64,000 bases of DNA from Conus ventricosus (Eukaryota; Mollusca; Gastropoda; Neogastropoda; Conidae): positions 71,865,749-71,929,748 of the forward strand of contig CM031616.1 of the NCBI GenBank assembly GCA_018398815.1. Direction: 5' to 3'. The translations under genes and the position numbers were made by a program. A model generated the notes under the pieces. The model saw only the letters and a list, made by a program, of their open reading frames with translations, did not search any database and was not told where the DNA came from. Each line of letters opens with the position of its first letter. Position 1 is the first letter of the stretch. Shown here one piece after another: positions 21,599 to 30,454 of the stretch.

Positions 21599-22282
21599 AT
21601 GAACAAGGGACTTATGAATCTGAACATGCTGATTTCCAGGCCCGGTCCTTCGTCCAAAGGGAAACGTAAGTCCACAGAACCTGGTGAGCGAAGAGCTGTA
21701 AAGCGTCCTCGGAAGACTACACCAGCTGCCACCCATTCTCCTGCTGGCCACTCCGCTCCCACCCAAACTGCTGCTGGCAAAACTGCTGCTGGCAAAACTG
21801 CTGCTGGCAAAACTGCTGCTGGCAAAACTGCTGCTGGCAAGACTGCTGCTGGCAAAACTGCTCCTGGCAAAACTGCTCCTGACCGAACTGCTCCTGGCAA
21901 GACTGCTGCTGGCAAGACTGCTGCTGGCAAGACTGCTGCTGACAAAACTGCTCCTGACAAAACTGCTCCTGACAAAACTGCTCCTGACCGAACTGCTCCT
22001 GGCAAGACTGCTGCTGGCAAAACTGCTGCTGGCAAAACTGCTCCTGACAAGACTGCTGTCATCCAAACTGCTTCCACAAGCACAAGCAGGAAAACCACCA
22101 GTCAGCAAAGTGACGGCACAACACCCAGAGGTGATGCACTGAGAGAGCATTTCATGAGGTTTAGGCAAAATGTTCATGTGCTCCTTACTGACATGGAGGG
22201 TCCTGAGAAAATCGGAGATGTGGATCATGTGGAAGAATCTCTCCAAGAGATGTTGAAATCTCGTGGGCTACCCTTCAAGTAG
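21599..22282 (+). CDS. Hypothetical lysine/alanine-rich protein with pentapeptide repeats (227 aa)
   Basis: Open frame from ATG 21599 to TAG 22280-22282. A TGA just upstream of the open frame (21542-21544) prevents extension on the same exon. The N-terminus is basic (SSKGKRKSTEPGE, KRPRK), suggesting nuclear localisation. Residues about 57-155 are some 20 copies of a five-residue unit, TAAGK alternating with TAPDK, TAPGK and TAPDR. The last 60 residues are non-repetitive and partly acidic, with REHFMRFRQNVHVLLTDMEG and EESLQEMLKSRGLPFK, and look helical. A CAG acceptor-like site at about 21640 would allow it to be a 3' terminal exon. I do not recognise a family. The coherent non-repetitive ends argue for a real gene; the repeat could also be a chance-open minisatellite. 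Confidence 0.55.
   Translation: MNKGLMNLNMLISRPGPSSKGKRKSTEPGERRAVKRPRKTTPAATHSPAGHSAPTQTAAGKTAAGKTAAGKTAAGKTAAGKTAAGKTAPGKTAPDRTAPGKTAAGKTAAGKTAADKTAPDKTAPDKTAPDRTAPGKTAAGKTAAGKTAPDKTAVIQTASTSTSRKTTSQQSDGTTPRGDALREHFMRFRQNVHVLLTDMEGPEKIGDVDHVEESLQEMLKSRGLPFK
21768..22065 (+). repeat. 15-bp coding minisatellite
   Basis: About 20 tandem copies of a 15-bp unit, ACTGCTGCTGGCAAA, with G/C-to-A and C-to-G variants (CTGACAAA, CTGACCGA). The unit length keeps the frame and encodes a lysine or arginine every five residues. Confidence 0.95.
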
Positions 22283-22746
22283 AATGTCCATTTCTAGATT
22301 GTATTCTGTTGAGTAAGGATTGTATTCTGTTGAGTAAGGATTTCTGTCAAATGAGGAAACAGAAGCAATGAGTAGAAGAGGAACCACTTGATTATCAGCC
22401 AGTTTGTTTAAAAACAATGATGTGATTGTTTCCAAATTAATTTGACTTACTTAATATGGCATTAAATATTTTGTGAAAGGAAGTTACATATGGTGTCAAA
22501 TTCTTTTTTTAACTTCAGATGTATCTAATTTGGGGTGTTTTTTTTCTGTTAATGTGAGTATTGTAAAGGTTACAGATTTTCAACAGAGCCTCATGAGTAC
22601 CGATAATTTGTTTTCGCTGGCAAGTTGGTAGTGAACGAATGAATTATTTGTTTCACACCTCATGATGATTTTTACTGTAAGGTAGTGGGAAATATAGTAA
22701 ACAGTTGTAAAGTTGGAGAAACATAAAGAGAGAATATCGAAGTTTT

Positions 22747-22818
22747 ATGAGTGCATAGCATTAACATAATCATTTGTGCATGAAAACACAAATGATTATG
22801 TTAATGCTATGCACTCAT
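22747..22818. repeat. Perfect 32-bp inverted repeat with 8-nt loop
   Basis: The left arm at 22747-22778 begins ATGAGTGCATAGCATTAAC and ends CATTTGTG; the right arm at 22787-22818 is its exact reverse complement. The loop is CATGAAAA. The match weakly extends beyond the arms into A/T runs. It could extrude as a cruciform or transcribe as a hairpin. It lies about 465 bp after the lysine-rich ORF. No ORF, tail or target duplication links it to a known element. Confidence 0.95.
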
Positions 22819-22929
22819 GAAAACAAGTACACTTACATCTGTACATGCAGAGTCTGAACTCTTCTCTACTAATTGATTTTCCTTTTTCTTGTTTTCTCTC
22901 TTTTTTTCTGTCTTGTCTTTCAAACCATT

Positions 22930-23288
22930 TCAGAGGCTTTCAAAGTTATTTTTTAACACTTCTAGGCCTTTATAGCCAAGTTGCTGACTGGCCGTAGCAC
23001 TACGTAGTAGGAGTGGATGCCTCTCGTAGGGTCTCCCATGTCAGAACGGTTAAAGGTGAGGACCCTGACAAACAGTAACCCCCCGTTTTCCTGTTCTGTC
23101 TTCTGCCTTTTTTAATGGATCTTTTCTCTCGTCGTCTCCCTTTTAAGTCTTCTTTTCCACATTCTTTTTACTTTTCTTTTTTGTGTGTGAATGAATGACT
23201 TGTGAGTTGATTTTAACGCGGTGACAGCCCTGATGTGGCCCTTTGTGGTCGGCTGAGCTATAAGCAACATTATCATATCTCATCTTCT
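22930..23288 (+). mobile_element. Internally deleted, non-autonomous I-like LINE derivative
   Basis: The left part (about 22930-23172) is a diverged I-like 5' UTR; GGTCTCCCATGTCAG and CAAGTCTTCTTTTCCACA-type words align with copy B 13240-13450. It is joined near 23172-23190 straight to the 3' UTR (GAATGACTTGTGAGTTGATT) and tail (GCTATAAGCAACATTATC). Both ORFs are absent. The layout resembles non-autonomous partners that keep the parent's two ends, such as RIME with ingi. Whether it moved as a unit, or is a single deleted copy, cannot be decided from one example. Confidence 0.75.
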
Positions 23289-24539
23289 CTGACACTTGAG
23301 TCGCTGCTGTAAGCAGCGGGGAAGCCCAAGCTACAGCAACCTGGTGATGGGCTGAGTGGCTGATCCCAATTCAGTCGTGAAGGTGCTCTGTCTGGTGTTC
23401 ATGCGGGCCTGTACCAGGCAGATGGAGCCATGCAATGGCCATCCGTTCTCCCTCTCTCAGCATGGCAGCTCTCCTGGGGCGACTGTTTATTTCTGCCAGT
23501 AGTTAAAAACCTTCATGGTGGTGGTTCATCATCTTCATCATCCTCATTCTCATCAATCAGCAGAAAAAAGTCTCAAATTCTGTGGCCCTTCATGCCCAGC
23601 TCTCATGGATGACCTCCGTTTCAATGTCCTCTCCACATCTGTGGCCTTGGTTTGATTCTATCTGGGTCTCCGGTATCGGCGAGTCCATGGGGGCTGCCGT
23701 TGGATGGATGTGGTGACACCCTCCGGAGGGAGAGCTCACTCACACTGGCCACGACTAAGCAATTGTTGTTGTCAGTAGGGGGCTTAGTAGGTGGTGTCCT
23801 GTGTGTGTTGGATCAGAACAGGCACCACTGAACACCACCGAAGTGACTCGGCAGCAGTGCAGTGTCTCCTTCGGTTGGTTGCCTCTTGACATTGACTGCT
23901 CCCTGTGAATTGCTGGTGCCGAGGCTGGACCGGCTGTGGCTGTGAACAGGGGTGGGGAGGGGGTCAGAATGAGCGGCGTGGTGCACTGCCAAAGAGTGGC
24001 ACGGAAGATGGGACAAAAAAAGGGGGGAAAAAGTGCTTTAACTGCAGCCTTTTAGGAATGCTAATGTATTGCCAATTTTAGTCTGGTGACCCTCATGATC
24101 TCTCAAATTTTAGATCTATGTGGAAACAATTTCATAGTGGGGAAAAACAAACACAAACTAACAATTCCTCCATCATTACATTAATGACTTGGCAAAGATG
24201 CGAAGCAGAAAAAACAAAGTAGGGAGGGGGGGGGGGGGGGGGGGGGGGGGAATTGGGGAAAACATATGGAATCCTTCACAATGCAGCTTCTTGGGACCCA
24301 TCTTGAAGATGGAACCATCTATATTGCCTGCTGCGAGACCTTTCGTCTGCTGGATCTATATAGATCTGTATCATTTCTCCCTCAAATTATAGACCTAGGC
24401 CTATATGCTTTTCATCTACAATGTCTACATTCTTAGGGAAAAATCATTTTTTAAACACTGTCTCCAGACATCTTTAAAACACTGTCTCCAGACATTTTTT
24501 TAAACACTGTCTCTATAATGTACAGTTTGTTTCATTCTA
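23289..24539. other. Unassigned DNA with a poly-G run
   Basis: No gene is recognisable. A run of 25 G lies at 24226-24250. Near 24430-24510 a short phrase, AAACACTGTCTCCAGACAT, is tandemly repeated about three times. Confidence 0.5.
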
Positions 24540-24735
24540 ATCAAAGCCGACCCAGAGAGAAGCATTTCTGCCACACTGGGCTTACCAGCCTAATGGAACT
24601 GTGGCATTCAAATACCAGTGATGATTTATTGACCGGTGCAGTTTTTGTGGACTCCGCCGCAGCCTTTGAGAAAGCTCTGTTTGTACAGTTGAACCACGGG
24701 ATGGTTCAAACTCATGTCTTCATTTCTCATTAAAG
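24540..24735 (+). pseudogene. LINE reverse transcriptase fragment (CR1/Jockey-like)
   Basis: The plus-strand frame reads HTGLTSLMELWHSN...LLTGAVFVDSAAAFEKALF. This fits RT motifs 2 to A of CR1/Jockey/Rex-like LINEs (pattern TALT...W...GAIFLDFSKAFD). The catalytic aspartate is retained in FVD. Only about 55 codons remain and no flanking domain is visible, so it is a short dead scrap. Confidence 0.6.
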
Positions 24736-25115
24736 ATGACAGGTAGATTATCTTGACCCGTTTCGTGCTTCTGAAATGTGGATATCCACACATACCAGTC
24801 CTAGGTATGATGTTATTTTCAGTTTGCATTTGTGATTTGCCCCTGCTTGTGTATCTTCTGCTTACTACTTTTCTTGCTGAAGACAGTTTTCCACCAAAAA
24901 AAAAAGCAGGATTGTAAATGCAGTGTGCACTGACAAAGTCATTATGACAAACTTGTTAACTGGACTGATCATAACCATTTGGCTCTTATCCTCCAAAATC
25001 GGAATCAGTGTTGATTACAAAACAAAAGCATCCAATTGTCAAAACCACAGTAACTTAACTACTGTGTACCAGATAAGGTCCTCAATAAAACTGAATCATA
25101 CAGATCACTTGGTAT

Positions 25116-26271
25116 GATAGTCAGGGTTCGCGATAACCGGTAATTGCCGGTATTTTACCGGTTGTAAACAGGAAATACCGAAAATTTTCGAAGCTGCCGG
25201 TACCACGGACCGATTCTGTTTGCCAGTGACCGATTAGATTTCCGTCTGAAAAAAAAGAAGTCTGACGTGACAATTTCGGAAAGGCACTAAAAGTCATGCG
25301 CCTGTACCCACGCACCCACCCCTTCGCATCCCTTCCGACGAACTCTTGCAATCGCCCGACACCTCTTTGGCGCCAACCTCTTTAGCGTGCAGAACAGCAA
25401 GCTTTACTGTCAAAGAATAGAGCGTTGCGCTCTTCTCAGCACTACAGTGGCTTCATTTCACAATGACTAATCGGGGCCTAGTCTCCTGGTCAGCGCTACC
25501 CTCCCTCCACTCCCAACCCCGGCCCACTGGATGTTTATGCAGCTGATGATATGAGGGTGCTGACTCGCCACTTTGCTGCTGTTATCAATGGCCCCGCGCA
25601 CAGGCTGGATTCAGCCAATTCAAGCGGGCCCTTGGTGGTTACGGTGGTGATGATAGCTTCTCCATGTCCTGTAGAATCGCCATCCGAAACCTGGCTATAC
25701 AGTATCCAGACTTTGCCATGCTGGCAAAAATTGCGCTAGCTGTGCCTGTGTCCAGTGTGACAGCTGAGAGAGGATTCAGTGTACAGAACATGGTCAAGAC
25801 AGAGGGCAGGAGCTGACTGAATGAGGAACGAGTAACAAGCTGATGAGACTCAACATCCATGGCAAATCTCTCAGAGACTTTGACTGCCGTGCTGCTGCCA
25901 CTCGTTTCTTGGGCATGAAGCCACGCAGGAAATAGGAATTTATTTATTTTGTGTGTATGTTTTTTTTTTTCTAGCGCCTGTGTCACTGTCAGTTTGTTGT
26001 TCCGCAGGACCGTCATTCGTGTGACGTAAATTCATGCTATTCTTCTTCTTGTTCCTACGCTTAGCGCTCATATAGGTCTTTTGTTCAATTTAGATTTAGT
26101 TTTGTTGCCAAACAATCCCCCCCCCCCCCCCCCTCAATAGTTTCGTTCTGTCACAGTGCGTACCGGTTTTGATTTTCTGGGGACCGATGTTTGGGGGGTT
26201 GGTCAAGATATCTCTGAAATGGCAACTCACGGTACCGGTTTTCAAAAATCCTAGCGCGAACCCTGGATAGT
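25116..26271 (+). mobile_element. hAT-like DNA transposon with terminal inverted repeats
   Basis: The element spans 25122-26265. Its left end CAGGGTTCGCGATA and right end CGCGAACCCTG form terminal inverted repeats of at least 11 bp, with further ACCGGTA/TACCGGT matches inside each end. It is flanked by the direct repeat GATAGT (25116-25121 and 26266-26271), a 6-bp target duplication; 8 bp is usual for hAT, though shorter duplications are known in some hAT groups. It keeps only the C-terminal transposase remnant, so at 1144 bp it is an internally deleted copy. A 17-C run lies at 26117-26133. Confidence 0.85.
25702..25935 (+). pseudogene. hAT transposase C-terminal dimerisation domain remnant
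   Basis: The plus strand reads YPDFAMLAKIALAVPVSSV then TAERGFSVQNMVKTEGRS, a stop, and LNEERVTS. This is the conserved hATC dimerisation block, whose usual pattern is VPVSSA.AER.FS....K..RSRL. Stops and a frameshift near 25815-25845 show decay. The zinc-finger and catalytic regions are not present. Confidence 0.82.
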
Positions 26272-26292
26272 TAATAATGATCTTCATTGGTC

Positions 26293-26345
26293 CAGCCCTG
26301 ATGTGGCCCTTTGCGGTCGGCTGGGCTATAAGCAACATTATCTTA
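26293..26345 (+). mobile_element. Ultra-short (53 bp) insertion of the I-like LINE tail
   Basis: This holds only the last 53 bp of the LINE, CAGCCCTGATGTGGCCC through GCAACATTATCTTATC. It is flanked by the perfect direct repeat ATCTTCATTGGTC (26280-26292 and 26345-26357, overlapping the tail by one or a few bases), so it is a real target-primed insertion that stopped almost at once. It sits 27 bp after the hAT element. Confidence 0.9.
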
Positions 26346-27021
26346 TCTTCATTGGTCAGATCATGTTCCTCATTTGTACAAGAGGCTATCCAAAAGAATA
26401 TTTCAATCAAACAGAATGAAAAACTTCCTCCATCAGTATACATGAAATTGGGTTTTTTTTTCTTATGTACATACAACCAGATATAGGTTATACCATAGAG
26501 TGTTCAGATTTAGCCAGTAAGAACTGCTGAAAGCTGGTGGAGAGGATACTTTGGCTTCATCATAAATTCATGTTCTTTAAATGTTTTGTGGCAGCTAATC
26601 ATCGCAGAGAACTGAACAGTCTCCTTTAATGTGAGATGGCATTTCACTAAAGCTAGATTATGTACAAATTGTACAGATTGTAGTTTAATTCTCATTCTGC
26701 ATTTGTATGCCACTTTTTATTATCAGGATACCACATTTAGTGGGTTTGTACGTCATACGTGGAATGAAATTGTTAAACACGTCTCAGTAGATTGATTGAG
26801 AGCAGAAAAATGCAAAAAAACATTTGCCATTAAGTCACATTATGTCAATCTCCATTTTGAGTGGTTGATGCAAGGAAACTCCACCAAACTCGGCAGTATA
26901 TTTATTGTGCCCTCCTCAGTAGAGTACAACAGACTGCATTTTGACAGAACTTTTGCTTTGCATGTTTCATTGGTGTTGAATGAAATTATTTTGAGGGAAT
27001 GCGTTCTTACTTACACACACT

Positions 27022-27477
27022 TGTTGGTGTCTGGTGGTCATAAAGAAGAAACAGTTCTGTGCCGGCTGCACATCGGCCATTCGTATTTTACCCATTCATA
27101 CCTTTAAAGAGTGAAGAAGCTCCGTGGTGCATTCTATGTCATGTGCCACTCACAATGAAGCATATTCTTTTAGAGTGTTGGGACTTGCACAATGTGAGAC
27201 ACAAACATTTTACAGCAGATTCCATGAAAACCTTGTTCAGAGATGTTCCGCCTGAAAGGATCTTTGAGTTCTTGAAAGAGATTAACATTTTTCATCGAAT
27301 CTGTGATTTTACAGTGGAAAGATTTTTAATTAACTTTTGGATGGTTTTTAAAAAATGTATTTTAAAGAATTATGTGAATGAATGACTTGTGAGTTGATTT
27401 TACGTGGTGACAGCCCTGATGTGGCCCATTGCGGTCGGCTGGGCTATAAGCAACATTATCTTATCTTATCTTACACA
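27022..27477 (+). mobile_element. 5'-truncated I-like LINE (ORF2 C-terminus and 3' end)
   Basis: Homology starts near GTGGTCATAAAGAAGAAACG-type sequence, equal to copy A 5345 onward, and includes the end of ORF2 with its CX2CX7HX4C motif, the 3' UTR and the TTATC tail. It has no expanded simple repeat in the 3' UTR. ORF2 has one base missing near 27105 (TACCTTTAAAG). A possible imperfect target duplication is TTACACACAC before 27022 and TTACACATAC after the tail. It is diverged about as much as an intermediate-age copy. Confidence 0.85.
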
Positions 27478-28757
27478 TACATGCACACATACGCATACTG
27501 GAAAAGCAAGCATTTTCATTTCCCTGAAATGATGGATATCATCATCAGATAAAGGCACCATCACCAAATCACCATCTATCACTACATTTTAAGAACACAA
27601 TAGAAAGAAAGTAAATTTAAGAGTAATCCTTCAAAACATCTTGGCTGAAGGAATTTGCTTGATCAGAAAAAAAAATACATGACTGGTTGATGTACTAGTG
27701 AGCTGCTGATGTCCTAAAGAGGTAAACACTTTCATCATGAGGACATCAAACTTGAAATATCTGGCAGTGGCTATTGTTTGATTTTTATGTTTGGCTTATA
27801 GTCCCAACCTCACTCTGTGTATGTGGAGATCAGTGCTAAGATCACTTTTACTTAGTTTCCTGAAGGAGGTGTCATTATGTGCGCACTGGTCCATACATGC
27901 TGCTCCACACCTGGTAAGCAGTGAGGCCGTAGGATTTACTGGATGGATAAATAAGTAAGACGAATGCATTACATTCTGAGACAGGTATCTTTTGGACATG
28001 GCTGGCCATACACCTGACTTAAGGCATTAGCCCAATGCACTGGTGCAGACCTTGGGGAGAGTGCTTAGCAAATTTCTGTGTTAAAATTGTGTGGAGTATG
28101 GGAGGAAGGATGGGTGGGAGTGGGCAGAAAGCCAGTCCATCCGCCAGCCCCTGGTGAATAAAGCCGAAATTTGGAATGAGTCTCTCGAAATAGATAAGAG
28201 TTTATCTCATTCCCAAAATTTCATTAAAACATAAAAAGGAAGTTTGATACCTTTGAAGAAGCACTTTAGAAACACTAACGTTAGATCACTGAAAGGACCA
28301 ACAGACAACAAACAAACACTGATTATCATAATGTTCGTATATACAATGAGCATACAGCCATCAAACATGTTCAAAACATGCATTTGCATTTAAAATCATT
28401 TGTATCTTTATTGGGGAAAAAATTGACAATGGCAAGTTGTTGGTTCAATCAGAGAGAGAAAATGCCCAAACATGGTTAAGAAATAGTGTGCCTATGATAA
28501 AGGCACTGTGTTACAAACACGGCGGTTGGGCTTCATTTGTAATTATCATTGATTGATTCACATCTACATGTCTTGGGCTTGATGTGATGTATATTTTATC
28601 AAATGACACATACACAAATTGCATAATGATTTTGATCCATATAGTGAGAAAAGGTAACTATCTGCAATGGAGAGACAAGTGAAATATGTCCAAAAATGAC
28701 CAACTTAATGTTCAAGAAGAACTAATAAAACATTTCTGACTGACTACTATGCAGCCA
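27478..28757. other. Unassigned DNA with an imperfect hairpin
   Basis: No gene is recognisable. An imperfect inverted repeat (GAAATTTGGAATGAG at 28166-28180 against CTCATTCCCAAAATTTC at 28206-28222) forms a stem with a loop of about 25 nt. Confidence 0.45.
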
Positions 28758-28827
28758 CCTTGGCTTGCCCTGCCGGAAACAACACATCTTGTTCCTCCCG
28801 TTCTTTTCCACGGCGACGCTGTTGCCA

Positions 28828-28975
28828 AGTAGCAGTAATAATCTCCCTTGTCCTCACGTGTGTAGTCTTTACTAACAATAATAATCTCCCTTGTCCTCGC
28901 GTGTGCAGTCTTTACTTTACTAACAATAATAATCTCCCTTGTCCTCGCGTGTGCAGTCTTTACTTTACATGGTCA
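28828..28975. repeat. Tandem repeat of about 46-51 bp, three copies, next to an assembly gap
   Basis: Three copies of ACTAACAATAATAATCTCCC...GTGTGCAGTCTTTACT. Copies two and three share an extra TTTAC. The array ends just before the N gap at 28985-29084, so the array may be collapsed or incomplete there. Confidence 0.88.
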
Positions 28976-28984
28976 CTTCTGGTA

Positions 28985-29084
28985 NNNNNNNNNNNNNNNN
29001 NNNNNNNNNNNNNNNNNNNNNNNNNNNNNNNNNNNNNNNNNNNNNNNNNNNNNNNNNNNNNNNNNNNNNNNNNNNNNNNNNNNN
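28985..29084. other. Assembly gap (100 N)
   Basis: Exactly 100 N, a conventional gap of unknown size. Confidence 0.99.
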
Positions 29085-30454
29085 ATACAACGTCGGAAGT
29101 CTATTGATCGACACATGTGCCGATAGCCTATTGTTATCAACAGGTGTTACCTTCCCCTGCAAAGATCTTTCAGGGAATACATGGTTCCCAGAAAAGAACA
29201 GTCTGGGAAACGCTGATCTACATTGTAGCCAGGTACTTAATAATTTTTTCCCTTGCTGCACTGTTGCTTCTTTTTACACCTGTTTTTTTATTTTTTTATC
29301 CCATGTACTTTTTTCTTTTCATGTCTGTGAATACAGAGTTTTCTTCTTCACCTAAGTAAACCTACTCATGTATGTATGATTGTATGATTTACAATTTCTT
29401 TCATTGATGGAGGGTTTTTGTGCTTTATTTTTGTTCTCTAGTCTTCGCTGTTTTTACAAGCCTTTCCCCATCTCCCCTCCCCTCTCCAATCTGCCTCTTC
29501 CCAGTGTTTTTTTCCCTTCGTGTTCTGTTGCCCATACTCAACAACTGATTTTTTTGTGCATTCACGCGCGGTTAGAGAGCTTTACTTTGTGCACAGATTG
29601 GTTATACTTTGACTTTTCTCTTATTGCATTATGTATTAGCATGTTTTTATGTATCACACTCAGCATCTTAGTTGCTTTTGCTTGAGGGCACGATGTAAAG
29701 GTTTTATATGACTTTTCTCTCATTGTATTATGTATTAGCATGTTTTTATGTATCACACTCAACATCTTAGTTGCTTTTCCTTGAGGGCACGATGTAAAGG
29801 TTTTATACACTCTTTGTATGTTAATAAAAAACAAATCATTCATTCGTTCTGTGGACTTGGAATGTTTGTGTGCGTATGTGAGTGAGAGAGGGTGGGGTAG
29901 AAGGGCTGGGAGAAAGAAAGTGAATGACAGAAGAATGTTGAAACCAATCCACACTTCCACACAAATAATTCTAGTATTTACGAAACCTCCACAGCAAGAC
30001 CTTCATTCTGGAAGCTGTGGTTGGCTAGTTTGTGGGGTTTGTTTGTGTGCGTGTTTAGGGATGAGGGAGGAATGTACTCCCTATCCGCTTCAAATTCTGT
30101 CATGCTTGTGTCCTTGGGAAAGATGGGGAAAAGGACTCCCGATCCAGCTCGACCCCCATCACGCCCAGCATCCATAGAAATGAGGCAGAAACAGACTTCT
30201 TGTCCTCCTCAGTCATAATCATGTTCCAACTATCTGAATGTCTTGCTCCTCAACTCAAGGCAGTTCAGGCCTTGTGGAAATCACTCTGTGTGACATTCCA
30301 AATTCGGGTTTGTCCGCAAAGGAAGATCTAGGTGACCCTCTCCAGATTCCTCAACTGCTGGTCTTGCCCTAGTGGCCTGCCTGTGGTGTGACAGGGGCTG
30401 CATTTTCTGTGATCCGCTTTGGCCTCCACTATTCAACAGAACTCAAAAACTCTG
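29085..30454. other. Unassigned DNA with a 99-bp tandem duplication and a possible LINE 3' end
   Basis: Two 99-bp units, 29610-29708 and 29709-29807, are nearly identical (ATGTATTAGCATGTTTTTAT, GAGGGCACGATGTAAAGG). They lead into TTAATAAAAAACAAATCATT and CATTCGTTC, which looks like a CR1-type LINE 3' end with a polyadenylation signal and ATTC-type tail. No coding part is seen. Near 30419 the words GGCCTCCACTATTCAACAG duplicate a piece of the old LINE at 30655, out of order. Confidence 0.45.
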
